Of a DNA stretch of 64,000 nt, positions 1 to 7,381 are shown in pieces; position 1 is the stretch's first letter; every line of letters starts with the position of its first letter. The translations under genes and the position numbers were made by a program. Source of the stretch: an uncultured Fluviicola sp. (GTDB lineage: Bacteria > Bacteroidota > Bacteroidia > Flavobacteriales_D > Crocinitomicaceae); assembly GCF_902168135.1 (NCBI RefSeq), contig NZ_CABHOL010000018.1, forward strand, positions 53,128 to 117,127, read 5' to 3'. The notes beneath the pieces were generated by a model. That model was given only the letters and a program-made list of their open reading frames with translations, ran no database searches and was not told the DNA's origin.

Positions 1-104
1 CGCGTCATGCGAAACCCAAAGGTTGCAGCCCGCCATTAAAAAACTAAGACTCCCCGTTCGTAGTAAAAAATGTTAGACGTCAACAATCTCACTGCATGGG
101 TTTA

Positions 105-124
105 TCTCCCGCACGTGCGGGAGA
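105..124. repeat. Perfect 20-bp GC-rich palindrome
   Basis: Bases 105-124 form a perfect palindrome with half-site TCTCCCGCAC. It sits 13 bases before a second perfect palindrome (138-153). Both are far richer in GC than their surroundings. It could be a cruciform or RNA hairpin, a dispersed intergenic repeat, or the terminator stem of a gene left of the window; no U-tract follows on either strand. Confidence 0.6.
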
Positions 125-137
125 ATGTTATTTACAC

Positions 138-153
138 CCCGTCAGCTGACGGG
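138..153. repeat. Perfect 16-bp palindrome
   Basis: Bases 138-153 form a perfect palindrome with half-site CCCGTCAG. It lies just downstream of the 105-124 palindrome, and the two together look like a paired structural repeat unit in a gene-free stretch. No function can be read from the sequence. Confidence 0.55.
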
Positions 154-327
154 CGAATAACGATTTAAAGATACAAATTTTGCTCCCACAATCAAAGGAT
201 ACTATATGAAATCTATGAATTTTAACAGTCAGAAGTAAAAAGCCATTGATTCAAAAATAAATAGCGGTTGACCAGGATTAAAGTCTTCTTGTTAAATTAA
301 TCCTATTTTTACATCAAAATTGTTAAA

Positions 328-1116
328 ATGGAAAAGATTGGAATTATTGGATGCGGGAATTTGGGATTGGCTTTATTGAAAGGGTTTCGCAAACAATATC
401 CCAACGCTCAGTTATTCGGTACACGCAGAACCATTGCGGACCTGGTTGATTTTGGAGATGATAAAACACATTTTACTTCCGACAACAAAGAGGTGATCAA
501 ACAGTGTGATTACCTGATTATTGCGTTAAAACCTTATACCATTTTATCCTTTTTGAAAGAGCACAAGGATTTTTTTGATGTCAAAAGACATACAATCATT
601 AGTGTTGCAACCGGAATCACCCTGGACGAAATCAAAACAGCTCTTGAGTTTACAGAAGTTTCCCTTTATCGCGGAATGCCTAATACCGCAGCCGATGTTC
701 AGGAAAGTATGACGGCTTTAACCGGATTGACAGATCCTTTGGACAGGAAACAGCAAGTGAGCGAATTATTCCATGCTATCGGTGATATTGTATGGATCGA
801 TGAGCAATTGATGGAATCTGCAACTATTCTGGGCGCTTGCGGAATTGCTTACGTTTTGCGCTTTATCCGTGCCATGATCCAGGGCGGAATCGAAGTTGGT
901 TTCGATGCAAAAACTGCAAATAAGATCGTTAGTCAAACTGTAAAAGGCGCTGCACAGCTTTTGATCCAAAACGGATTGCATCCGGAGGAAGAGATCGACA
1001 AGGTAACAACTCCTAAGGGCTGCACGATTGTGGGATTAAACGAAATGGAGCACAGCGGGTTTAGTTCAGCTTTGATTAAGGGAATTGTGACCAGTTATCA
1101 GAAGATTGAGCGTTAA
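328..1116 (+). CDS. proC: Pyrroline-5-carboxylate reductase
   Basis: This gene encodes the last enzyme of proline synthesis, which reduces 1-pyrroline-5-carboxylate to L-proline with NAD(P)H in the cytoplasm. The 262-residue protein has the usual family length. An N-terminal Rossmann fold opens with the dinucleotide motif GCGNLG (residues 8-13). The conserved RGMPNTAADV stretch lies near residues 115-124. The all-helical C-terminal dimerisation domain (about 160-262) carries the family signature TTPKGCTIVGL. The start ATG is preceded by an A-rich stretch and no alternative start is better. It stands alone, about 150 bases before a helicase gene on the same strand, so it is probably monocistronic. 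Confidence 0.93.
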   Translation: MEKIGIIGCGNLGLALLKGFRKQYPNAQLFGTRRTIADLVDFGDDKTHFTSDNKEVIKQCDYLIIALKPYTILSFLKEHKDFFDVKRHTIISVATGITLDEIKTALEFTEVSLYRGMPNTAADVQESMTALTGLTDPLDRKQQVSELFHAIGDIVWIDEQLMESATILGACGIAYVLRFIRAMIQGGIEVGFDAKTANKIVSQTVKGAAQLLIQNGLHPEEEIDKVTTPKGCTIVGLNEMEHSGFSSALIKGIVTSYQKIER

Positions 1117-1256
1117 AAACGCCTCTGAAACCCAATTAATATGTGGCTTCATCTATATATGTAGATATTCCGATTTTGCGACATTTGAATAGTGTAATAT
1201 CGCCATGTTGAAAAGTCGAAATATCGAAAAGTATCGGGATTCCAAGGACAAACCCG

Positions 1257-1264
1257 TACCTTTG
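1257..1264 (+). promoter_or_regulatory. -7 promoter element directly before helicase start
   Basis: TACCTTTG matches the Bacteroidota -7 consensus TAnnTTTG exactly and ends four bases before the ATG at 1269. No TTG is seen at the usual 19-base spacing. If active, transcription would begin at or beside the start codon, giving a leaderless mRNA. Confidence 0.45.
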
Positions 1265-1268
1265 GGCC

Positions 1269-2579
1269 ATGAATAATTCAATTCCCCCATTCTCTCTTGA
1301 AAAACTCGGCATTTCTTCTCTCAATGAAATGCAGCAGCAAATGCTTGAGTCTTCCAAAACGACCCCCGAAATTATTTTACATGCACCTACAGGCTCAGGT
1401 AAAACGGTCGCTTTCTTGCTGACCGCCCTTGGGAAATTGAACAAAGAACAAAAAAGCGTTCAGTTATTGATTATCTCGCCAACGCGCGAGCTTTCTATTC
1501 AAATTGAAGATGTATTCAAAAAGTTAAGTACCGGTTTCAAGGTCAATACCTGCTACGGTGGCCATTCCATGCGCGTGGAAGAAAATAATCTTTCTGTTCC
1601 TCCTGCTGTGTTAATCGGAACTCCGGGAAGACTTGCTGATCATGTCAGAAGGAATAACATCGATTTATCCGAAGTTCATACACTGGTTTTGGATGAGTTC
1701 GACAAATCGCTTCAAATGGGATTTGAATCCGATATGACGGAGATTATCCGGGAATTACATTCACTTCACAATAAATACCTGGTTTCGGCAACGAAATTAC
1801 AGGCCATACCCACGTTTACAGGTATTCAAAATCCTAAAACAATTGATTTCCTGGTTGAGAAAAGCCACCGGATCAATTATTTTGGGGTCAATATGGTTGA
1901 TTCTGACAAATTGGGCTTACTGCTGGAATTGTTGTGTAATCTCCCGGAAGGAAAAACAATTATCTTCTGCAATCACCGGGAACCTGTTGTGGAAATTGTC
2001 GACTATTTGAAAGAAAACGGAGTGATTGCAGCTGCATACCATGGCGGAATGGAACAGGATGACCGTGAACGGGCGTTGATCCGTTTCAGGAATGGGAGCG
2101 CGGATTTTTTGGTGTCAACGGACCTTGCAGCTCGTGGCCTGGATATTCCGGCTGTTGAGCATGTGATTCATTATCAATTACCGCTGAAAGAAGCAGAATT
2201 CATTCACAGGAGCGGCAGAACCGGTCGACAAGACGCTGACGGAGTAGTGTTCATGTTCCTGGATTCAAAGAAAAACATTCCGGCTTTTATCCCGAAGCAT
2301 CATGAATATGAGATAATTCCCAATGAACCTCTTCCTGAACGTCCGAAATGGAAAACCATTTACATCAGTGCAGGGAAGAAAGACAAAGTCAATAAGGTTG
2401 ATATTGTAGGATTCCTGCATAAAACCGGCGGATTAAGACCTGATGAGATCGGACTGATTACCGTGATGGATTACAGTTCTTTTGTAGCCATCAGCAGTGA
2501 AATCGCAGAAGAAGTCGTTCCGGAATTGAGGGATAAAAAGATTAAAGGCAAGAAACAGAAGATTGGTTTCGCAAGATGA
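1269..2579 (+). CDS. DEAD-box RNA helicase, DbpA-like
   Basis: This is an ATP-dependent RNA helicase, probably acting on ribosomal RNA during large-subunit assembly. The 436-residue protein has two RecA-like domains: Walker A APTGSGKT (about 39-46), PTREL (71-75), TPGR (118-121), motif II as DEFD rather than DEAD (142-145), SAT (173-175) and HRSGRTGR (313-320). The last 80 or so residues resemble the DbpA RNA-binding (RRM-like) domain, including KVDIVGFLHKTGGL. In E. coli DbpA this domain binds hairpin 92 of 23S rRNA; the same role here is inference. The start codon lies four bases after a -7 promoter box, so translation may be leaderless. Confidence 0.88.
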   Translation: MNNSIPPFSLEKLGISSLNEMQQQMLESSKTTPEIILHAPTGSGKTVAFLLTALGKLNKEQKSVQLLIISPTRELSIQIEDVFKKLSTGFKVNTCYGGHSMRVEENNLSVPPAVLIGTPGRLADHVRRNNIDLSEVHTLVLDEFDKSLQMGFESDMTEIIRELHSLHNKYLVSATKLQAIPTFTGIQNPKTIDFLVEKSHRINYFGVNMVDSDKLGLLLELLCNLPEGKTIIFCNHREPVVEIVDYLKENGVIAAAYHGGMEQDDRERALIRFRNGSADFLVSTDLAARGLDIPAVEHVIHYQLPLKEAEFIHRSGRTGRQDADGVVFMFLDSKKNIPAFIPKHHEYEIIPNEPLPERPKWKTIYISAGKKDKVNKVDIVGFLHKTGGLRPDEIGLITVMDYSSFVAISSEIAEEVVPELRDKKIKGKKQKIGFAR

Positions 2580-2580
2580 T

Positions 2581-2694
2581 TAACCGCAAAGGCATAGAGA
2601 AAAAACTTTAAATTCTTTGCTAACTCTCAAGCGTTGTTCTTGAGTATGAAATTTTGTTTTGGTAAATCCCCTTTGCGTCTTCGCGGAAAAAACT
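2581..2694. repeat. Degenerate inverted repeat with CGCAAAG arms
   Basis: The left arm (about 2582-2600, AACCGCAAAGGCATAGAG) and the right arm (about 2669-2690, CCTTTGCGTCTTCGCGGAA) are imperfect reverse complements of each other around a small CTCAAG/CTTGAG hairpin (2625-2645). Similar fragments occur at 19240-19260 and 62730-62750. It lies between two convergent genes and may also end transcription. Confidence 0.45.
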
Positions 2695-3121
2695 ATTGAA
2701 ATTCAATCGTAGGAAATCGTTTCATTGTCTCAATAACAACCTCCGGTGTTGGATTGGCCAACTTGCGTTTCTGCGTATCGATCCAGGCACCGTCGATTGT
2801 AATAGTCGCACACAACTCCCCTTTTTGGTTAGTTAGCAAATGCTGCATGGTCCAGCGTGATCCATCCTCAGCAATCGATTTGATTGCAAGGCTGATTGTT
2901 ACTTCATCATGCATGTGGATTTCTTTCCTGAAAACACATTCCTCACGGAATAAGATCGGTCCGAAATGATTTTCCTGCATTAACTTTAATGAAAGGCCCA
3001 AATTATTCAACACCTCCACACGTTGCTGAGCTCCCCAATCGTAATAAGCGCTGTGTCTGACATGATAATTGGGATCCAGGTCCGACCAGCGTATAGATAT
3101 TACTTTGTTAAACAATTCCAT
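2693..3121 (-). CDS. Acyl-CoA thioesterase, hotdog (4HBT) family
   Basis: This is a 142-residue hotdog-fold protein of the YbgC/4HBT type, which hydrolyses acyl-CoA thioesters in the cytoplasm; the natural substrate cannot be told from sequence. The early motif WSDLDPNYHVRHSAYYDW matches the family's active-site region, in which an Asp and the following N-x-H segment precede the long central helix. The remainder alternates beta strands typical of the fold. It is transcribed alone, convergent to the helicase and divergent from the carbamoyltransferase gene. It could equally be annotated as a thioesterase of phospholipid or amino-acid catabolism. Confidence 0.8.
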   Translation of the reverse strand: MELFNKVISIRWSDLDPNYHVRHSAYYDWGAQQRVEVLNNLGLSLKLMQENHFGPILFREECVFRKEIHMHDEVTISLAIKSIAEDGSRWTMQHLLTNQKGELCATITIDGAWIDTQKRKLANPTPEVVIETMKRFPTIEFQ

Positions 3122-3304
3122 CCTTATTTTTTGATGTAAAGTTACAAAATATTTATGCGTGCAGAATATTATCCGGTTTCAACAGTTAATTCTTAATGAA
3201 TAATATCAGCCTGCTCTTGCTTCCTATGATTAATGAATTAATTTTGTTCCTCATCAAAATGAACTGGCGTTTTTAGCGTTAGTGAAACAGAATAAATTGC
3301 GCGA

Positions 3305-5170
3305 ATGAAAAAAGTCTTAGGGATTTCTGCCTTCTATCATGATTCGGCTGCTGCCCTGGTTATTGGAGGTAGAATTATTGCCGCAGCTCAGGAAGAACGA
3401 TTCACGCGCGATAAGCACACTCCGGATTTCCCGGTGCAGGCTGTAAAATATTGCCTGGAAGAAGCCGGACTTGAGATTGATGACCTGGATGCGATTGTAT
3501 TTTACGATAAGCCGCTCCTGAAATTTGAACGCCTGCTTCAAACTTATTATTCCTTTTCCCCGAAAGGGCTTGTTTCTTTCTTAAAAGCAATTCCTGTTTG
3601 GATCAACGAGAAGATGTTCCTGAAGAAAATGATTCATGACGGTTTAAAGGACGTAGGAGCTTACGATAAAAAGAAAGTAAAAATGCTTTTCCCGGAACAT
3701 CATTTGTCCCATGCTGCAAGTGCTTTCTACCCTTCTTCATTCCCGGAATCAGCAATTCTAACGATCGATGGGGTTGGTGAATGGTGTACCGCTTCAATTG
3801 GTTTGGGGAAAGGCGAAAAAATCGAATTATTACGTGAAATGGAATTCCCGCATTCTGTGGGATTGCTTTATAGCGCGTTTACATATTACTTAGGATTCAC
3901 GGTTAACTCCGGGGAATACAAATTGATGGGGCTGGCTCCTTATGGAAATGAACATGCCGATCAAACCCAGGAATTCATCAAAAAGATAAAATCAGAACTG
4001 GTTGATATTAAAGAAGATGGATCAATCTGGTTAAACCAAAAATACTTCAACTACGCAACCGGACTCCGCATGGTTCACGACCAAAAATGGAAAGAACTGT
4101 TTGGTGTTGCACGAAGAGAAGGCGAATCCGAACTGGAACAGGTCCATTGCAACCTGGCAATTGCTATTCAAAAGGTAACGGAAGAAATCGTCATCCTGAT
4201 GGCTAAAGAAGCGAAACGTCAGACCAATTCCGACTATTTATGCATGGCTGGCGGAGTTGCACTGAATTGTGTGGCAAACGGAAAACTGCTGGAAGAGAAT
4301 ATTTTCAAAGAAATCTATATTCAGGCTGCTTCCGGTGATGCCGGCGGAGCTTTGGGGGCTGCTTTGGCGGTTTCTCACATGTATTTCGAAGAAGAGCGTG
4401 TGATTGATTACAAGTACGATCAGATGAACGGAACTTATTTGGGCCCGGATTATTCGGAGAAAGAAATTCAATCGATGAATAAGCGTACGAATGCACGCTA
4501 CAAGAAATACGATGATTTCGGTGATCTGACCAAATTTACAGCTTCGAAACTGGCCGAAGGAAATGTGGTTGGCTGGTTCCAGGGAAGAATGGAATTTGGT
4601 CCGCGCGCTTTGGGTAACCGAAGTATCTTAGGAGATGCGCGAAATCCCGAAATGCAGAAAAAATTAAACCTGAAAATCAAATACCGCGAAGGATTCAGAC
4701 CTTTTGCACCTTCTGTTTTGGCTGAAGATGCCCGCGAGTATTTCGATCTGCAGGCCGATTCGCCATACATGCTTGTTGTTGCACCGGTAAAAGAAAGCAG
4801 AAGACTAAAATTGCCTGACAATTACAACGATTTGCCCTTATGGGAGCGTTTGTACCATCAGCGAAGTGATTTGCAATCGATTACCCACTTAGATTTCTCA
4901 GCTCGTGTGCAATCAGTTTACAAAGAGACAAACCCGCGTTACCATGCATTAATTCAGGAGTTTAAGAACCAAACTTCTTATGGATTAGTGGTGAATACCA
5001 GTTTCAATGTAAGGGGTGAACCGATCGTTTGTACTCCATATGATGCTTTCCGGTGTTTTATGAGTACGGAAATGGATTACCTGGTTGTAGGAGATTTTGT
5101 ATATACTAAAACCGAACAGGAGGATTGGGAAAACAAAGAGAAATGGATGGTCAAATTTAAAATGGACTAA
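3305..5170 (+). CDS. Carbamoyltransferase, NodU/CmcH family
   Basis: This 621-residue enzyme belongs to the family that transfers a carbamoyl group from carbamoyl phosphate, via carbamoyl-adenylate, onto hydroxyl groups of sugars or secondary metabolites (NodU, CmcH and TobZ are known members). The N-terminal kinase-like (Kae1-related) domain has YHDSAAAL (11-18) and the metal-binding HHLSHAASAF (132-141). The C-terminal domain carries GRMEFGPRALGNRSILGD and later VNTSFNVRGEPIVC. It is the first gene of a tight four-gene block with an SGNH hydrolase, a DUF5989 protein and an SxtJ-like protein, so the acceptor is probably an envelope glycan or lipid rather than a nodulation factor; that is inference. 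Five bases separate it from the next gene. Confidence 0.92.
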   Translation: MKKVLGISAFYHDSAAALVIGGRIIAAAQEERFTRDKHTPDFPVQAVKYCLEEAGLEIDDLDAIVFYDKPLLKFERLLQTYYSFSPKGLVSFLKAIPVWINEKMFLKKMIHDGLKDVGAYDKKKVKMLFPEHHLSHAASAFYPSSFPESAILTIDGVGEWCTASIGLGKGEKIELLREMEFPHSVGLLYSAFTYYLGFTVNSGEYKLMGLAPYGNEHADQTQEFIKKIKSELVDIKEDGSIWLNQKYFNYATGLRMVHDQKWKELFGVARREGESELEQVHCNLAIAIQKVTEEIVILMAKEAKRQTNSDYLCMAGGVALNCVANGKLLEENIFKEIYIQAASGDAGGALGAALAVSHMYFEEERVIDYKYDQMNGTYLGPDYSEKEIQSMNKRTNARYKKYDDFGDLTKFTASKLAEGNVVGWFQGRMEFGPRALGNRSILGDARNPEMQKKLNLKIKYREGFRPFAPSVLAEDAREYFDLQADSPYMLVVAPVKESRRLKLPDNYNDLPLWERLYHQRSDLQSITHLDFSARVQSVYKETNPRYHALIQEFKNQTSYGLVVNTSFNVRGEPIVCTPYDAFRCFMSTEMDYLVVGDFVYTKTEQEDWENKEKWMVKFKMD

Positions 5171-5175
5171 GCAAA

Positions 5176-6387
5176 ATGATGAATAAATTCAAAGCGTTCG
5201 TCAAAGCAAATAAACGGACATTCATTGTCCTGATTTTGGCAGTTATCAGTTTGTTCTCCTACAATGTTACCAAGAATGGCATCGGTTCTGAGGTCTTTGG
5301 CTGGCTGCGTTTGTGGAAATACTTGTCGCTGCTGTTTATTCTTACCTGCTTCTATTTGCTCTTCCTGAAAGGAAAACGGGTAATTCTGGCGAATCTTACA
5401 TTGATTGCTTTACTCCTGTTCTTACTGGAAACAATCTTGTTTTTTGTTCTGGGAATGCCTTCCGCATTCAAAAAAGATTTCAGCATCCCGGACCTTCCGG
5501 AAAACCACATTGCGCGACAGGTTGGAGCAACTTACTATCCTGACAGCGTTTACCACGAAGTAAAAGTAAACGGTACCGATACTGTTTTCGACGTGCATTT
5601 CGCAATCGATCACATGAATAAACGCATTACCCCGGATTTCGATTCCACGAAAACAAAATACAACCTGTTTTTTGGGTGTTCCATTGGTTTCGGTTATGGG
5701 TTGGAAGACAATCAGACACTGGCTTATCATGTTCAGGAACAGTCTCCGGATGCCAATTCTTACAATTTCTGTATTTCGGCTACGGGTACAAACCACATGC
5801 TGGCGCAATTCCAATACCGCGATTTATCGAAACAAGTTGCCGAAAAAGACGGGTGCGGCTACTACATTTTCTTCTGGGACCATATATATCGCGCAATCGG
5901 AACGATGCACCGCTATACGGAATGGCTGCATTTAGCGCCTTACTATGAGATGAATGACGGGAAATTGGTCCGCAACAAACTGTTTAAAGACGGGCGTCCT
6001 TTTGTTTCCGGATGGTATGAACGTCTGTACCAAACCAACATTGTGAAGTATTTCGAAGCTGATCTTCCATTGAAACTGAATGATTCACACTTCGACCTGG
6101 TGACAGAAATGGTGCTGGAAAGTAAGAAAGCATACACCAAACAATTTGGTAACGACAAGTTTTACCTCGTTTTCTACCCGAATTATATAGCCTATACTCC
6201 GGAAGAAATGCGCATTTTTAAATCGTATTTGACCAAAAAGAGGATTAAGTTTATAGATTTGTCAAATACAATTAAGTATTACGGGAAATACACCCTTGAC
6301 GGAGATTCTCATCCGAATTCGGAGACAAACAAATTAATGGCAAAATACCTACTTCAGAAAACGATGCTGAAGGAAAAGAAGAATTAA
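5176..6387 (+). CDS. Membrane-anchored SGNH-type hydrolase
   Basis: The 403-residue protein starts with three likely membrane spans (about 14-30, 47-65 and 68-93), followed by a soluble domain. That domain has a GCSIGFGYG motif, whose Ser169 is in the position of the SGNH nucleophile, and a C-terminal DGDSHPN segment (375-381) matching the D-x-x-H dyad. The family includes esterases and acyl- or acetyltransferase-like enzymes of envelope glycans. It starts five bases after the carbamoyltransferase (ATGATG; either Met is possible) and precedes the DUF5989 and SxtJ-like genes, so it is probably part of the same pathway. The substrate is unknown. Conservation in the soluble domain outside the motifs cannot be judged by eye. 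Confidence 0.75.
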   Translation: MMNKFKAFVKANKRTFIVLILAVISLFSYNVTKNGIGSEVFGWLRLWKYLSLLFILTCFYLLFLKGKRVILANLTLIALLLFLLETILFFVLGMPSAFKKDFSIPDLPENHIARQVGATYYPDSVYHEVKVNGTDTVFDVHFAIDHMNKRITPDFDSTKTKYNLFFGCSIGFGYGLEDNQTLAYHVQEQSPDANSYNFCISATGTNHMLAQFQYRDLSKQVAEKDGCGYYIFFWDHIYRAIGTMHRYTEWLHLAPYYEMNDGKLVRNKLFKDGRPFVSGWYERLYQTNIVKYFEADLPLKLNDSHFDLVTEMVLESKKAYTKQFGNDKFYLVFYPNYIAYTPEEMRIFKSYLTKKRIKFIDLSNTIKYYGKYTLDGDSHPNSETNKLMAKYLLQKTMLKEKKN

Positions 6388-6401
6388 AATTTGAAAACTA
6401 A

Positions 6402-6551
6402 ATGGAATTTTTACGCGACTTATGGCGCTTTATGAAAGAGCGAAAGAAATTTTGGCTGGCACCGGTAATCATTATCCTGTTATTGATCGGGGTTCTGATC
6501 GTTTTCGGTGGTACCAGCGCTATTGCACCGTTCATTTATTCCTTGTTCTAA
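6402..6551 (+). CDS. DUF5989 small membrane protein
   Basis: This 49-residue open reading frame starts MEFLRDLWRFMKERKKFW and continues as one hydrophobic span, ending APFIYSLF. The pattern (amphipathic basic start, RKKFWL, one membrane helix, SAIAPFIY end) is what I know of the DUF5989 family, which is found next to carbamoyltransferases and SxtJ. It starts 14 bases after the SGNH gene and ends 12 bases before the SxtJ gene, so all four genes are likely co-transcribed. A role as a membrane scaffold or adaptor for the carbamoyltransferase is only a guess. Confidence 0.82.
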   Translation: MEFLRDLWRFMKERKKFWLAPVIIILLLIGVLIVFGGTSAIAPFIYSLF

Positions 6552-6563
6552 GTCCCCGATTTC

Positions 6564-6941
6564 ATGAGTGCTCCGAAACAAAAAGCTTCCAATCCCGCTA
6601 AAACGGTTCTGACTATCGTTGTAGGTTTTGTATTGATCTATTTGATTACCAAATGGAAATGGAGTTTGTCCGTAGCATTCTTTGTCGGACTTGCCGGTGT
6701 GCTTTCTGATTTCATTGCCAAATGGATCGATTTCTTGTGGATGAAACTGGCTCTTGTTCTCAGCTACATCGTTCCGAATATTGTTCTGAGCCTCATTTTC
6801 TACCTCTTCCTCTTCCCGATTGCCATGCTCACAAAACTTTTCGGAAAGAAAGACCCGATGCATTTGAAAAACACAGCTTCTACCCTTTTTAAGCACAACG
6901 AAAAAGTGTTCGATAAGGCTTATTTTGAGAAGCATTGGTAG
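6564..6941 (+). CDS. SxtJ-like membrane protein
   Basis: This 125-residue protein has two to three predicted membrane spans (about 14-30, 34-52 and a long hydrophobic stretch 60-88) and a basic soluble C-terminus. It resembles SxtJ, the protein of unknown function encoded next to the carbamoyltransferase SxtI in saxitoxin clusters and next to NodU-type enzymes in many bacteria. Here it closes the carbamoyltransferase-SGNH-DUF5989-SxtJ block with a 12-base gap. SxtJ is sometimes proposed to assist the carbamoyltransferase, but no activity can be read from the sequence. Confidence 0.78.
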   Translation: MSAPKQKASNPAKTVLTIVVGFVLIYLITKWKWSLSVAFFVGLAGVLSDFIAKWIDFLWMKLALVLSYIVPNIVLSLIFYLFLFPIAMLTKLFGKKDPMHLKNTASTLFKHNEKVFDKAYFEKHW

Positions 6942-6969
6942 TAGTCAAACAGTAAGTTTCTAAATTAAT

Positions 6970-7287
6970 ATGTTAACCGTCACCTACCGTTTCAACATCC
7001 ATTCCGGGCAAAACGAAGCATTCGAACAATCCTGGAAAGAAGTTACCAAACTGATTTACCGGCATTGCGGCAGTTTGGGTTCCCGACTTTACAAAGCTTC
7101 TGAAACTTCCTATATAGGAATTGCACAATGGCCCGACAAGCAAACCTTGGATCATTCAAGCCTGGAAGGTTTTGATCCGGAAGATTTGCGTTCCAAAATG
7201 CGTTCCTGCTGCACATCCATCGAAAAACTGGATGAACTGGAATTGATTCATGATTTGTGGGCGGAAGAGTTATTTGGCATTAGTTAA
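6970..7287 (+). CDS. Antibiotic-biosynthesis-monooxygenase-like (ABM) domain protein
   Basis: The 105-residue protein looks like a single ferredoxin-like alpha/beta dimeric barrel of the ABM family. It opens with VTYRFNIHSGQNEAFEQSW, and the central part LGSRLYKASETSYIGIAQW fits the family's strand-helix pattern. Members include quinol monooxygenases and heme-degrading enzymes, but many have no known activity. It lies 28 bases after the SxtJ-like gene on the same strand and may ride on that transcript, which then ends at the hairpin at 7319-7352. Confidence 0.6.
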   Translation: MLTVTYRFNIHSGQNEAFEQSWKEVTKLIYRHCGSLGSRLYKASETSYIGIAQWPDKQTLDHSSLEGFDPEDLRSKMRSCCTSIEKLDELELIHDLWAEELFGIS

Positions 7288-7318
7288 TACCTTAGTGTCG
7301 TAAAAAATGTTTCATTTG

Positions 7319-7352
7319 ATCTTCTGTAAAATTATTCAGAAGATTATTTTTT
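7319..7352 (+). terminator. Intrinsic terminator after ABM gene
   Basis: ATCTTCTG (7319-7326) pairs perfectly with CAGAAGAT (7337-7344) around a 10-base AT-rich loop, followed by TATTTTTT. It ends the upstream plus-strand block and separates it from the NACHT gene. Confidence 0.75.
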
Positions 7353-7380
7353 GAATAATTTAGAGTCTAATCTACATTTA
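7351..7380 (+). promoter_or_regulatory. Promoter of NACHT gene
   Basis: TTG at 7351-7353, then exactly 19 bases, then TACATTTA (7373-7380), one mismatch from the Bacteroidota consensus TAnnTTTG. The box ends one base before the first ATG (7382) and seven before the second (7388), so the mRNA is probably leaderless or nearly so, and the second Met may be the true start. Confidence 0.6.
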
Positions 7381-7381
7381 A

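Larger units (their letters stand above)
1..327. other. Gene-free left edge with two perfect palindromes
   Basis: No supported gene lies here. Reading frames entering from the left edge on the plus strand stop within about 75 bases, so at most the last residues of an unrecognised gene are present. The region holds two perfect palindromes (105-124 and 138-153, listed separately) and then AT-rich sequence leading to proC. I see no good TTG-N19-TAnnTTTG promoter for proC. Confidence 0.5.

Noticed and set aside
1136..1444. 102-residue minus-strand frame opposite the helicase start
   Set aside because: It is antisense to the Walker A region of the helicase; its VLPEPVGACK-type peptide is the usual mirror image of a P-loop and has no independent start signal.
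6480..6935. 151-residue minus-strand frame across the DUF5989 and SxtJ-like genes
   Set aside because: It is antisense to two genes with recognisable family sequences; its own translation is low in hydrophobic order and matches nothing known to me.
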